Assembly (NCBI GenBank): GCA_012861695.1
Contig: JAAOOA010000134.1
Span: 243,501 to 307,500 of the forward strand
Source: Trematomus loennbergii
Lineage: Eukaryota; Chordata; Actinopteri; Perciformes; Nototheniidae
DNA length: 64,000 nt
Reading direction: 5' to 3'
Part shown: positions 54,024-64,000 of the stretch, piece by piece
Layout of the letters: each line of letters starts with the position of its first letter
How positions within the stretch are numbered: position 1 is the first letter of the stretch
Position numbers and translations under genes: made by a program
Notes under the pieces: model-generated
What the model saw: the letters and a program-made list of their open reading frames with translations, nothing else
What the model was told of the DNA's origin: nothing
Database searches by the model: none

Positions 54024-54945
54024 CAGAGATAAAAATCCTGGCTGAGCAAAACTTTCTCACCTCAACGAGAGCAAGACTGAGGTCATCTTTTTTGGCCCCA
54101 CCTCCAGCCTCTCCGGTTGATATTCTGGGCTCTCTCAAAAAAACATCCTCCCCTCGGTCATGAACCTTGGAGTGACCTTCACTAGCACTTTTAAATTCGA
54201 CAAGCAGGTCAGCACTGTAGTCAAATCCTGCTTTTTTAAATAAGACTATTGGCCAAAACCAAGTCGTATTATCTTTTAATGACTTAGAAAGGTTATTAAC
54301 GCCTTTGTTACCTCAAGACTGGACTATTGCAACGCTCTGTATGTGGGTATGGACCAGGCCTCAATTAAACGCTGTAGCTGGTCCAAACGCAGCTGCACAT
54401 TTGCTGACTGCCACAAAAAGCTGACCACATCACCCCAATTCTGGCCTCATACACTGGCTTCCAGTTCGGTTCAGAATTGATTTTAAAATCCTTTATTTGT
54501 TTTTAAAGCACTAAATGGGCTGGCTCCGGCCTATATAGCTAACTCCTCCAGCGCTACACCCAGCCAGAGCTTTAAGGTCTGCTGACCAGCTGCTGCTGGT
54601 AGTGCCCAAGACCAGGCTTAAAACCCGAGGGCACCGAGCCTTCGCAGCAGCTGGCTCTGGAACACTCTGCCCCTCCATGTGAGGTCGGCCCAGACCCTAG
54701 GGGTTTTAAATCTACACTAAAAACACACTTCTTCTCTCTGGCCTTCTAGTTAGAGCGGAGTACGACTCCTGACTTTTCCTTGTGTTTTATTTTATTTTTT
54801 ATATCGTTGTAATTTATTGTCTTTTATTGTGATTGTAGTAATGTGTTTTATTACATGTACAGCACTTTGGCTCGACCAAAATCGCTTTTAAATGTGCTTT
54901 ATAAATGTGCTTTAAAATAAAACTTGATTTGATTGAAATTCCTTG
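54024..54945 (+). pseudogene. Same LINE, 3' part and UTR
   Basis: Continues after the TTAA element with LAEQNFLTSTRARLRSSF in one frame (one base off the expected EIKSWLSKNFL). Then come degraded C-terminal motifs (DYCNALYVG at about 54320, LTPCPSM/ALWNTLPLHV near 54650) and a tail ACAGCACTTTGGCTCGACC ... AATAAAACTTGATTTGATTG. Confidence 0.85.
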
Positions 54946-54959
54946 TGCTTTAAGCAGTT

Positions 54960-55620
54960 TTAAGCATTGTGAGATTTTTTGTTCATGTTACATGTTTCAG
55001 AGGTGTGTTCTCCTGCACAAAATACACAGCGCCTCTTAACAGTAATGCCTTTATGTTCTGATTTGATTTTGGAAAGGTTTTTGCTCTCACTGATTATTGG
55101 GCTTGTCACAGTAACACAACTACTTCCCTTATAACCATGAGCAGGCTTATTGCTGGGTGATTTGTACACTTTAATATCCCTTTTTGGCATGACATCCTGT
55201 ATGTCTCCAAACATGGGGTCTGATGCAATGCGTGCATGCTTTCAATGAAGTCGACCAATATTGGAAACTTTGCTCTTGTCTTATTGTGTTCATAGTATGC
55301 ATATGCAGTTGTTTCTCCACTTTTCCCTAAGTTTAAATGGGAGTTTCATGATCACATTTCTCATGTTTGATGTGCTATTCATTTCATCCAAAAACTCAAC
55401 ATCTTCCATTGTGTTGCAACATCCACGAGCATAATAATGCAGTGCTTTTCTATCTTCACTCTTGATGGCATTCCAGTTCAACATTTTGTCCAAACAAGCT
55501 GCTGCGATTAAGAGTTGATGTCCATAGTTCTCTTGGAGCAGTCTTCCAAAAAGCCCTTTTTAGAATCCATGTATTGGCAACTTTTTACCAAGTCTTTAGC
55601 TTGGCCTTCTGTATACTGCT
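54960..55620 (-). pseudogene. BEL/Pao gag, C-terminal parts
   Basis: 55290-55493 reads MDKMLNWNAIKSEDRKALHY and FLDEMNSTSNMRNVIMKLPF. 54960-55214 reads KRRCVFCAGEHTSETC, a CCHC-like knuckle (C-x2-C-x3-H-x4-C). They are separated by a frameshift. This matches the C-terminal gag of Pao elements (KLP-L-KWR, then C..C...H). The LINE lies just downstream on this strand. Confidence 0.8.
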
Positions 55621-55950
55621 CTAGAAAGAACAGCCTGTCTTTGTAATTGTCAGTTTCATCTTCTATTGTATTTTTCAAACATTCTGATGAATGAAAGGTA
55701 CTGTAATGGATCTCTTTTAAAGATGGGTATTTCTCTGGATGGGAGTAATGTTAAGCGTTGCTCCTTCGTTAGCATTTCAGTGATTTTGTTTTGTCGCTGC
55801 GTTACTTGAATAAAGTCATTGCTTTCTGTCCGAGAGCTTTGTCTGACCTGGATGGAGTGATGCTGCTGTCCTTGTTGTGGGCCTTGGTTGTAATACTTGT
55901 ACATGACCACTAGGGGCTGCATGACTTGAGTTTATTGAATTGGAGTCTAT
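55621..55950 (-). pseudogene. BEL/Pao gag, central part
   Basis: Reads QQGQQHHSIQVRQSSRTESN, LLPSREIPIFKRDPLQYLSF and IRMFEKY; the (L/V)P-x-P-x-F-x-GDP-x-x(Y/F)-x-F-F pattern is typical of Pao gag. Cut at its start by the Harbinger end. Confidence 0.82.
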
Positions 55951-56390
55951 AGCCGCGTTCACACCGCAGTACTTTTCCCACTTTAGTTCCGATATAGTTC
56001 CGAAATGTCGCGTTCACACCAAAAAGAGCCGGAACTAAAATGAGTTAATCAGAACCTTTTCACCCCCTTTTCCGTCCCTGCTAGAGAGCAGGTACTTTCG
56101 TGGGAGAAAAAGGTTCATATGTCTGATTGGCTGGGCGGATTGCAAGACACGCCCCGTAAAACTCCCAAAATGTTTTGTGAAGCCGCCATTTTATTATCCT
56201 CGCATTAGCATTATTAGCATTAGCATTAGCCCAGCGCACAAACGCAGAGAGACTAACTTATGGCAACACAAAAGAAAACATGGGAGCGGTGGAGATGAGG
56301 AGGTGTCGGCGTTCAAGCGATTTACTCGGAAGGCTTCAGTCGAAGCTGCTGGGAGTCCCAGCAGCTTCGACTGAAGCCAGTCCCCAACCT
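55951..56390 (+). mobile_element. Harbinger left end with Myb-gene start, truncated
   Basis: Starts TAGCCGCGTTCACACCGCAG and repeats GTCGCGTTCACACCAAAAA, as in the 15789 element. Then come GATTGGCTGGGCGGATTGC and ATGGCAACACAAAAGAAAAC (56261), the start of the Myb-like gene, broken within about 12 codons. It ends in the palindrome at 56332-56378. The rest of the element is absent. Confidence 0.85.
56332..56378. repeat. 47-bp perfect palindrome
   Basis: Two 23-bp arms (GGCTTCAGTCGAAGCTGCTG ... and its exact complement) around a single G at 56355. It sits at the broken end of the Harbinger fragment. Confidence 0.97.
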
Positions 56391-56492
56391 TTTTTGCTTA
56401 TCATGCCCACTGATATTGCTTTATGTGGACTTGACATATATGCAGTATATGAGCCACGGTCAGAAGGAGGCACATTCTCAAAGGAGGCAGCT

Positions 56493-56886
56493 CTAGCTAA
56501 CCATCACATCTTGAAACTCATTGAAATATGCAATTTTTGGGAGATACCAGTCAACATGATCACTTTCTTGTTCTTGCAGCATTTCTTCCACTGAGTGATG
56601 TGAGTTTGAAAACTCTTTGGAGAGTATTTGAAAAACCCCACGACAACTTTGCATCTCAATGATATTCCCATAATCAATCATGAGTGAATCAATCAAAACA
56701 AGTTTCCTTGAGACTTGACCCAATTTCGTTTTCCTTTTTTTAATTAACTGCACCAGCTTAAAGCCTCTTCTGTAGGTCTTATTGTTCTTTTTGGTCTGAC
56801 GTCAGCATTTTCCACAGGTACTTCACGTTCATTCACGTTTGGGTCCATAGGAGTTTCATTCGTTTCCATATTTTCCTTTTCAGCCA
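56493..56886 (-). pseudogene. BEL/Pao gag N-terminus
   Basis: ATG at 56884-56886, reading MAEKENMETNETPMDPNVNE and VRPKRTIRPTEE. A one-base shift near 56765 leads to FKLVQLIKKRKTKLGQVSRK and EMLQEQESDHVDWYL. It stops at 56493 near the Harbinger insertion. Confidence 0.82.
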
Positions 56887-56989
56887 TGTTTATGCTTTAT
56901 TGTCGTTGAACATCCACGTGTAAATAGCTGTCCTTATTTTAATGTTGCGCTATGCTGTTGTGCGGCTTGGATCCGCGGCAGTAAGTCAG

Positions 56990-57269
56990 ATAGACAAACT
57001 TATTAAAGCGCTTTTCAAGATACCCTCCTTGAGTTACGTTCCACACTTTATTCATAAGCAAATTTGTTCCACTTCCAGCATTAGACTATAATGTATTGCA
57101 ACATCCACAACATGCAGCACAAGCCTTTTTCCACAGAAATCCACGTTGTCACAATCCAGAAAGTCAATGCGGTCCTTCCGTGTTCACTAATGTTCACATT
57201 AACTCAAATAAAATAATAAACAACTTGGGTATTCTTTCTTTCTTAATAATGCTTATATAACTTCATAAC
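56990..57269 (-). other. Probable part of BEL/Pao 5' LTR
   Basis: Upstream of gag on the minus strand. Contains AATAAAGTGTGG (polyadenylation-like) about 180 bp before the gag ATG. Continues beyond the TTAA element at 58305, where TGTAGTCAACACATTATAAA (58438 downward, with a TATAAA-like box) could be the LTR start. Inferred, with no second LTR to compare. Confidence 0.4.
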
Positions 57270-57273
57270 TTAA

Positions 57274-58300
57274 CCTGTTAAGCCCGAGAGACCCCGGTAC
57301 CGGGGCACTGCCGCAACATCTTGCAGGAAACAGTGTCTGATGTTCATTTAATAAACTATGAATGTTTTATATCCATGTCACGGGAAGAAACTCATCTAAC
57401 TGATCATTTTTTATTTATCTCTTCTCCACATCAATGACATCGATTCACATCGTGAGGTGACACAGAATCAAAGGTACCCTCATTATCACTGAATTATACG
57501 AATTTGCGACGACAGACATCAAAACGGTGACGCTAGGTAGCTAAAATGCTAACATTTTTACCTTGGCTCTAGTCTCTCCAAAGTGGTCTTCAATGGCATT
57601 AAAACGATAAAAACGCTGCTGAAGTTAATCCATAGGTTAATCCAATGTGTCTGTGTCCCTTTGAAATGATTTCTGATAATCCATAAGCAATAAAACTGCT
57701 TTTCCGTTTCCAGATGTCAGAGCTAGAGATAGGTTCGCTCTGATGCAAAACTGCATGCGTGAAGCCCCCACCTTTTCTTTACAATGAGTGTGTGTGGGGG
57801 ACTCCCCTTCGATTCTATTGGCTCTAACGGTCAGAAAGAGGTGTCAACCATCAAAATCGAGCAAGGGGGTCAGATATATGGAAAATCCACCCAAATGACC
57901 CCAGAAGTGGTTTCTTTTGCTAAATCTCTCTAAAAAGGTCAAATGTCACTTGTTTTGCATCAATCTTGATACAGGGTACTTATATGTTGTACTTTGGATT
58001 CCTAAAGCTTTTAGTCTACCTTACCATCATCCAAGGGTAGTTTTCACTATAAGTAAAAAAGAATCTTTGGACGGACACTATAATTTACAGTTTTTTTACT
58101 ATGTAAAATCTGAATTTTCTTTCAAATAAAAAAACATCTATATTGATTCTGACTTTTCTACATCCAACTCACAGGTTTATCATTACTTTGAGAAAAAAGA
58201 TTATTAATTTAACCCTTTTAGAAGGGAAGATATGGTCATTTGTTCTGGGAATGTCATTTTCGAGCCTGAGACCTGAAAAACAGGCTCAGGGCTTAACAGG
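57274..58300 (-). mobile_element. CCTGTTAAG TTAA element, complete copy, reverse
   Basis: Ends CCTGTTAAGCCCGAGAG and GGGCTTAACAGG, with TTAA on both sides (57270-57273 and 58301-58304). The order of internal motifs is the reverse of the 52912 copy. 1027 bp. Confidence 0.92.
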
Positions 58301-58304
58301 TTAA

Positions 58305-58489
58305 AGGGTACTTGTACGATTTGTACGTGTAGGGTTAAAAACTGTTCCTCGACGGCGTCTCTCAAACAGGTTGCCCATCACTGTGGCTTTAGCGCAGGCA
58401 CCGTGGGAATTGTAGTCCTTTATAATGTGTTGACTACAGACGTCACAATTAGGTGGCCTTTCTTATAAAATCAAAATACTGGCTCTAAC
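58305..58489 (-). other. Probable outer part of the BEL/Pao 5' LTR and border
   Basis: See 56990-57269. On the minus strand TGTAGTCAACACATTATAAA begins at 58438, followed by GGACTACAATTCCCACGG. The border with the next element lies at about 58440-58490. Confidence 0.35.
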
Positions 58490-58786
58490 ACTTATATCAT
58501 TGGAATCTGTGGAATCTCAGCTTTCATGATATCTTGTTTGTGCAGATCCGATGAAGTATAAAATATGTCTACCATGAGTTATGTGCTAAGTGCGTTAGCA
58601 CTCTTTCGCTTAGTGCTCATTCAGAGGCTTGACGTTAGACTTGTGTTTTGTTTGGGTAAAAATGGTTCATATCATCAGGTAGCTGAGTTTCTTCCCGTTA
58701 AGTGGGTATGACACATTCATACTTTGTTAAATGTGAAGAAGCCCTCAGACGCTGTTTCTTGCAAGATGTTGCAGGAGCCGAACAGG
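58490..58786 (+). mobile_element. CCTGTTAAG TTAA element, right half
   Basis: AATCTGTGGAATCTCAGC, GTAAAAATGGTTCATATCAT, GTGGGTATGACACATTC, AAGAAGCCCTCAGACGCTG, ending GAGCCGAACAGG before TTAA (58787-58790). The left half is missing. Confidence 0.85.
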
Positions 58787-58888
58787 TTAAATACCAACCA
58801 ACTATGTGCTATATGTGGAATATATATTTATGCCGTTAATAACTGTGCAATATATACCTGGCTGCTAAATCTTAAGAACTGTTACAGG

Positions 58889-60021
58889 CAGGGCTCGAGC
58901 TTAAGGACCTCCCGTCGTCCCGGGGCCGAAAAAAATCGGGTCGGGAGGATACAAATTAATTTTGGGACGAATTTGGGACGAGAGTTAAAATAAAAATACC
59001 CTGCTAACTCTACTACGAACGGCGATGAAAATGAAACTGACTGCACGTTTTGTGTAGCACACAGTTATTAAACCTCCTTGTCAACATAAACACACACAAA
59101 GCATTTAGCAACCCGCGAAATACACACACACACACAGTACGTATAGCTACAGCTGTCAGCCAGCCGTACAGCTGTGATGTAACTACCATTTTTTTACCCC
59201 GGAGCGGTGCGGAGAAACGAAACTTAACTTATGAAGCAGCTTTTGACGGCGCGCTATGCATGGGGCACCCGAGAGGGGGATTCCAGACATGTCATTGCAG
59301 CTGAGATGAGAACTCTCCATCACATGTAGTCCTTAGCAATATGCTGCGCCTCTCCCCATGTAGGGATGGGTACCGAGCCCCGGTATTAAACGGGCCCCGG
59401 GCCGGAATTATTAAAGACAGTGGTAGAGACATTTAAAACCTATATGTCATATGTATTATTGCTACATGAACATTATATTGCAGTTTTAGTTTCGCCAACT
59501 CCGTTTCTAATATGCAATAAGACTACAAAATGCGTCTATGATGTATTTTCGATCTTATTTTCGATCTTTCCAATCCAGACGAGAGAGCTCTCTCCTGTGT
59601 GCGAGGGGGCGGGGCAGTTTGTAAAGGTCTCCTGACTGTGTTACAGACTGTCATCCTGGTTAGTGGTTACTCTGGGTTCTGTCTTCAGGACAGAGTGTTG
59701 GATTTTGTTGTTAATCGGATGGGACTTGATTGGATTCAATATTAGAGCAACTTTCTCGCTTGTGTTTTTTTTTTAAATATATTGGCCTTTGTTTATGTGT
59801 TTGACTGATTGACTCAAATAAAAAGGTTGATGAATTATCATCTAATGATTTGTATGATGTTTTATTTATGTTAAAGGTCACTTTGAATGATTTTAACTAA
59901 TGATAATGTAGAAAAACAAATATTTTAAATTCGGGACGGTCCACATTAATTTCGGGAAGGCTTAGATTGTATTTCGGGACGGTTCCGGGAGGATGGTGAA
60001 AAAAGTTAGTCGAGAGCCCTG
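58889..60021. mobile_element. hAT MITE with perfect GTTACAGG duplication
   Basis: Left CAGGGCTCGAGC, right GTCGAGAGCCCTG, flanked by GTTACAGG on both sides (58881-58888 and 60022-60029). 1133 bp. Subterminal GGGACGAATTTGGGACGAG and TTCGGGACGGT motifs. A TAGGGATGGGTACCGAG terminus at 59359 hints at a nested piece. No transposase. Confidence 0.92.
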
Positions 60022-60592
60022 GTTACAGGATGTTTTTTTTGTAAATTGTGTAACTTTTTATTATTTTTAATTATTTCATAACTTTTTTTTTTTTTACTTA
60101 ATACTTTTTAACCTGTTAAGCCCCGAGCCTGTTTTTCAGGCCTCAGGCTCGAAAAATGACATTCCCAGAACAAATGACTATAACTTCGCTTCTAAAAGGG
60201 GTAAATTAATAATCTTTTTTCTCAAAGCAATGATAAACCTGTAAGTTGGATGTAGAATAGTGAGAATCAATATAGAATTTTTTTTTATTTGAAAGTAAAT
60301 TCAGATTGAACATAGTAAAAAAAATTAAATGATAGTGTCCGTCCAAAAAAAAAACATGACTTATAATGAAAACCACCCTTGAATGATGGGATCGGAGACT
60401 AAAAGCTTTAGGAATCCAAACTATAACATATAAGTACCCTGTATCAAGATCGATGCAAAACAAGTGACATTTTACCTTCTTAGAGAGGTTTAGCAACAAA
60501 AAAAAACACTTCTGGGGTCATTTGGGTGGATTTTCCATATCTCCGGCCCCCCTCCGTCAATTTTGATGATTGAAACCTCTTTTTAACCGTTA

Positions 60593-62104
60593 AGGCCCGG
60601 ACACAACAAGCCAATTTTGGCCATCGATGGGCATCAGGCCGTCGATGAGCGTCGACACACCCTACTCAGATTGGTGTGTCGTATCTTTTCAGCCGTGCAG
60701 ACACCTTTTCGGCCGAAAACAGTAGTCTTTGGCAGTCGGCCAAAGGCTGTCGGCAAAATAAATCACTCTGATTGGCTGTTCAGCTAGCGAATCAGTGCAT
60801 GAGAAGCGAAATGGAAGTGAGGGACCCAAACAAACTATTAAGAAGGCAAATCTGAGATTTCATTTAACTCCAGCTCTCGACGCAGGTTCGGGAAAGCCCC
60901 ATGAGCTTCTCGTTGTAGAGTGAAAATGGAACGCACACGCTATTTGTTGTTTGTTCATTAATCCATCACTATATTTATGTCAATAACGGAGTTTTCACAT
61001 TAGCTGCTACGAGAGTGTATGACAGCTTCCGGTTTTGGGCATTCTGGCTACGCATCACTCATTCACCAATGAGTAATGTTTAGATGGATTTTAGGAACTT
61101 TCCTCGATTCTATTGGCTCTAAAGGCCCGGACACACTAATGGCGCAGTTCCACTACAGTGTGGAGCTCGCTTTAAGCGTGCCGTGTCGTGCCGTACCCGT
61201 TTTTGGTTGCGCTTCCACTAGGCCTAGTTACGGCCCGGCACGGCCCGGGGCCACTTTTTCACCTCTTTTCTGGCCTGACAAAATTGTGGTTCTATCGGGG
61301 CCAACAAACAGGGCTGAGTCGGGCTGAGTATGCTAAACTAGAGAGAGGAGCGCTGGCAATAGGGCTCCAACTACAACAAGATGGACATATTTGACCGTGA
61401 TTTAATTGTAATACACGTTTCAAAATTATGAAGTAACAACATACTGATACCGGTTAGTAAAACCATGAATTAATGCTTTGTCAAGTCTGCAGACAGACGG
61501 CAGGCGAAAAACCTTTTAAAATTCGTGTTTTTCTAGATGGAGATTGGCTAAGCTAACGCAGTATATGCCCCGACCGTCCACACTCACAACAACGGCCTAT
61601 ACAGACATAAATAAAGCAGCGACTGTATTCACCATGACACAGGCAGTCGGTGGTTTGTACTTGTTTAACTTTTGTCGAGTTTCTGAACATATATAAGGAG
61701 CTGTGAGCTCTGAGTGCTAACAGCTCACGGCTGTGTTGTGTTTCTGGAGTTCTCATTGAAGATGACGTCACGGCTCCGCCTACACTGCGTTACTATAGTA
61801 ACTACCCCAGTTCCTAAACTGTAATGGAAGCGCAGCATGAAGTGAGTCGGCCCAACGCGGCCAAGCCGTACCGAGCCGTACCGAGCGTGGCCGAGGCCGA
61901 CCGTGTAGTGGAAATGTGCCATAAGCTGACACCAAAGAACTGACACAGATGGACCCCCGACTGTTGTGTCGCCTCGTGTCTCTGCGTCTTGGCCATGTGT
62001 CGCACTGGAACACACCGCAAAGACTTCAGCCGACTGCCAAGAAGCACGTACGAACTGCGCATGCGTGAGTGGCAATAACTCTCCTTACCAGCAGGCGGCG
62101 GTAG
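60593..62104. mobile_element. PIF/Harbinger-like AGGCCCGGACACA element, internally inverted
   Basis: AGGCCCGGACACA begins after host CCGTTA at 60593 and again at 61123 after host GGCTCTAA, which is inverted host sequence (reverse of GTTAGAGCCAATAGAATC at 15231). The uninterrupted host site is CCGTTAGAGCC, so both junctions meet at one TTA and an inversion of about 60945-62104 explains the layout. TTA duplication fits PIF/Harbinger. Confidence 0.8.
61140..61921. mobile_element. MITE with TAA duplication (TGGCGCAGTTCCACTAC)
   Basis: Left TGGCGCAGTTCCACTAC, right GTAGTGGAAATGTGCCA, inverse at 15 of 17 positions; TAA on both sides (61137-61139 and 61922-61924). 782 bp, PIF/Harbinger type. Repeats GCCGTGTCGTGCCGTACC-like motifs near the ends. 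Confidence 0.9.
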
Positions 62105-62422
62105 TGTGTATTCGTAAAGCTACGTGGTGTGATGTCTGGGTTTGCTTCCCCTGGTGCAAGTTTTGATCGCTCAGTGATGATACTTGTATTTCTAGAATCT
62201 GTGGAATCTCAGCTTGCTAGCTGATATATTGTTTGCAGATCTGAGTAATAAGGTAATATTTTACCGTGAGTTCTTTGCTAAGTGCGTTAGCATTTTTTCG
62301 CTCAGGGCTAATTCAGAGCCTTTGTATTACCCTTGTGTTTCGTTTAGCTAACAATGGTTAATATTGTCTGATAGCTGAGTTTCTTCCCGTTAAGTGGGTA
62401 TGACACATTCATAGTTTGTTAA

Positions 62423-63209
62423 AGGTCCCATGTCATGGCCATTTCTACTGATCATAATTCCATTGTTGAGGTCTACTAAAATAGATATACAATTTTCCAA
62501 ACTCACATTGGTATCTCATACAGCTATCTCTGTATAGTATGTGTATTCACTCTCTGTCTTACACGGCTTGTTGGAGATCCTGCCCCCCCCCCCCCCCTCC
62601 CTGTGAGTCCACTGTGCTCTGATTGGTCAGCTCGCCCACTCTGTTCTGATGAGTCCACCACCATTACAGCGGAACATCAGTGATTATGTGTTACAATGGC
62701 GTTAGTTAGCAACCAGAAAATGACACCAGTAATGACAAACAGATGAGAATGCTGCGTGGGTCTGGGTGCCGTGTTGGAGGGACGTTACTGCTGCTCACAC
62801 AGACTCACAGCCTCGCCGCGTCCCGCCGTCTCAGGCTGAGAAATCCGCGGAGCGCAGCTGAAAAAAGATTGAGTGTGTGTGTGTGAGGAAGTCCATTGGT
62901 CAATTTGGACCAATCCGCGGACATAACGTAACGGCTCTGCGGAAGTAACATAACGGCTCCGCGGATTGGTCCATTTGGACCAATGAGTCCATTTTGGTCG
63001 TCGTTACGTCACTTGGTACTAGGAAGAAAAAGAGAAATCTCCAACGTGGCGTTCTGGGGCAGCATAGTCAGGCCTTTTCTGTGTTAGAGTTGTACTCGCT
63101 ACAGGGTGTACTTTGAGGGTTTGTGACTCTGCAGACCGTTTACATGCATAAAAAGCTACATAACACACAAGGGCACGGGTAATAACTGGAAAAGAATGAC
63201 ATGGGACCT
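62423..63209. mobile_element. TTAA MITE (AGGTCCCATGTCAT...ATGACATGGGACCT)
   Basis: Perfect 14-bp inverted ends with TTAA at 62419-62422 and 63210-63213. The host TTTGTTAAATGT is uninterrupted at 58712 in a sister copy. 787 bp. A C run lies at 62581-62596, and a near-inverted pair GCGGATTGGTCCATTTGGAC / TCAATTTGGACCAATCCGCG lies at 62898-62978. Confidence 0.95.
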
Positions 63210-63254
63210 TTAAATGTTAAGAAGCCCTCAGACGCTGTTTCTTGCAAGATGTTG

Positions 63255-63667
63255 CGTTTTGCCCCGCGAAAATGTCATTGCAGTATCATTACTTTTACAT
63301 AAGAAGGTGCTGTACATTTTTCTGTTAATACTTGCGAACGTTTACTTAAATAAGGTTTGAATGCAAGATTTTAATTTGTAACGGAGTATTTTCATTCTAT
63401 AGGCATAGTGTATCTGTGAACGATGCCAAATACAATTCCTTGTTTACATTGCAGCTACTGCTAAACGGGAACTGGAAAGGGGCTGGGCTACAGAAGGTGA
63501 ATTGAGACAACAAAAATACACAATAGGTGGGACTAAAAGATAATATGAAAGTAAAAACAAAGGCATTAATTAGGGCTGCAAAATATCTCCCATTTTAATG
63601 GTGATCAGATTTTGAAATGCTAATACTTAACCGTTTTTTCTGACTGTGTGTTTCCTGTTACCTGCAG
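63255..63667. other. Intron end, hAT-repeat fragment
   Basis: 63330-63410 resembles the ACTTTTACTC family (GAATGCAAGATTTTAATTTG, TAACGGAGTATTTTCATTC). 63560-63615 resembles the GCTGCAAAATATCTCCCATTTTAATGG repeat type. The intron ends TTTCCTGTTACCTGCAG. Confidence 0.5.
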
Positions 63668-64000
63668 ACGTCCAGCTACTGGTGGTGGTTAAAGAAGAGG
63701 TTCTCCCTGACCAGCAGGATTGGAGCACCAGTCTGGACCAGGAGGACCCAGAGCCCCCCCCACACATTAAGCAGGAACAGGAGGAACTCAGGATCAGTCA
63801 GGAGAGAGAGCAGCTTCAGGAGCTGGAGGAGGCTGATATCACCAAGTCCACTTTCACTCCTGACCCTGTGAAGAGTGAAGATGATGAAGAGAAACCTCAG
63901 TCCTCACAGCCTCATCAAAGACAAACTGAACACATGGAAACAGAAGCTGATGGAGATGACTGTCGAGGACCAGAACCAGCCAGGAACTCAGATCCAGAGA
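63668..64000 (+). CDS. Second coding exon of the zinc-finger gene (runs off window)
   Basis: After CCTGCAG the frame opens (A)DVQLLVVVKEEVLPDQQD, EDPEPPPHIKQEQEELRISQ and EADITKSTFTPDPVKSEDDE, and continues to the window end without a stop (about 111 codons). This acidic region with VKEEVLP, PPHIKQEQEELW/RISQE and PVKSEDDEEKPQSSQ is the well-known linker before the C2H2 fingers in fish multi-finger genes. The fingers should lie just beyond 64000. IKQEQ and VKSE are SUMO-consensus-like. Intact as far as seen. Confidence 0.9.

Larger units (their letters stand above)
45338..57269 (-). mobile_element. BEL/Pao LTR retrotransposon, interrupted and decayed
   Basis: Minus-strand order gag (56886-54960), protease (50170-49811), RT (49422-48870), integrase (48381-47249 and 45726-45338). 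Interruptions: LINE 50345-54950, hAT fragment 48617-48800, an unclassified piece 47577-47925, a DNA element 45727-47189 and a Harbinger end 55951-56390. The RT active-site half and RNase H are missing. A 5' LTR probably lies at 56990-57269 plus 58305-58438, split by a TTAA element; the 3' LTR is absent. Confidence 0.88.
60112..63254 (+). mobile_element. CCTGTTAAG TTAA element interrupted by three insertions
   Basis: Preceded by TTAA (60108-60111). Left part is 60112-60592, right part 62105-62422 and 63214-63254 (AAGAAGCCCTCAGACGCTG), ending without a terminus. It holds a GGCCCGGACAC element with an internal inversion, a MITE inside that, and a TTAA MITE. Confidence 0.85.
40202..63667 (+). other. 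23.5-kb intron of the zinc-finger gene, almost wholly TEs
   Basis: Lies between the donor at 40202 and the TGTTACCTGCAG acceptor at 63667. Both exons are on the same strand with matching phase. Contents are listed individually: at least four hAT insertions, a BEL/Pao element, a LINE, several TTAA elements, Harbinger pieces and a minisatellite. Confidence 0.8.

Noticed and set aside
61814..62075. Overlapping minus-strand frames of 77-116 codons
   Set aside because: They fall in the GC-rich subterminal repeats of the TAA MITE and differ between all three frames without any domain.
1..64000. CRISPR array
   Set aside because: The tandem arrays seen have no unique spacers between constant repeats, and the sequence is eukaryotic.
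1..64000. tRNA or rRNA genes
   Set aside because: No cloverleaf with A and B boxes or rRNA core was recognised. The GGGTTTGAACC stretch at 37850 has a B-box-like look but lies in a repeat without the rest of a tRNA.

Overview
This window looks like a teleost fish genome (probably a percomorph), mostly transposable elements (TEs) with a little host coding sequence. Grounds: large introns with GT-AG splice signals; exons matching the vertebrate gene OGFOD2; two exons of the fish type of C2H2 zinc-finger gene with an acidic linker; and TE families usual for fish (L2/CR1-group and I/Nimb-type LINEs, BEL/Pao, PIF/Harbinger, hAT, TTAA-target elements). All assignments were made by eye and from memory of the families; no database was searched.

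Layout. 1-2490: satellite of about 127-bp monomers with higher-order order. 2567-3705: Harbinger-like MITE. 4390-5600 and 12189-12790: one L2-type LINE split in its reverse-transcriptase domain by a 6.6-kb insertion (5601-12188), which carries a multi-exon gene of unknown function on the minus strand plus two MITEs with clean target-site duplications (TSDs). 13438-26527: scattered minus-strand exons of an ogfod2-like gene, apparently broken. Its largest gap (14567-25708) is filled by TEs nested at least five deep, each level dated by its TSD: TTAA element, second TTAA element, Harbinger, hAT MITE, second Harbinger, with a LINE tail inside the last. 26528-31860: I/Nimb-type LINE (gag-like ORF1, endonuclease, RT, RNase H), minus strand, with a (GAA)n tail abutting the first ogfod2 exon. 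32250-38690: LINE tails, a lone coding-like exon, MITEs, THAP-domain fragments and an L2 3' end. 38690-39719: second I/Nimb 3' end.

40009-40201 and 63668-64000+: first two coding exons of a zinc-finger gene (plus strand). The 23.5-kb intron between them holds a BEL/Pao element (minus strand, about 45.3-57.3 kb) split by another LINE, by a 6-bp-TSD DNA element and by TTAA elements; several hAT elements with perfect 8-bp duplications; a 1.3-kb GATCGCCCTCTC minisatellite; a 47-bp palindrome; and an inversion inside a Harbinger-type insertion.

The only clearly live host sequence is the zinc-finger gene. Almost every TE gene is broken by 1-4 base indels. Some of those may be assembly errors in homopolymers, notably the G run in the third recognised ogfod2 exon.
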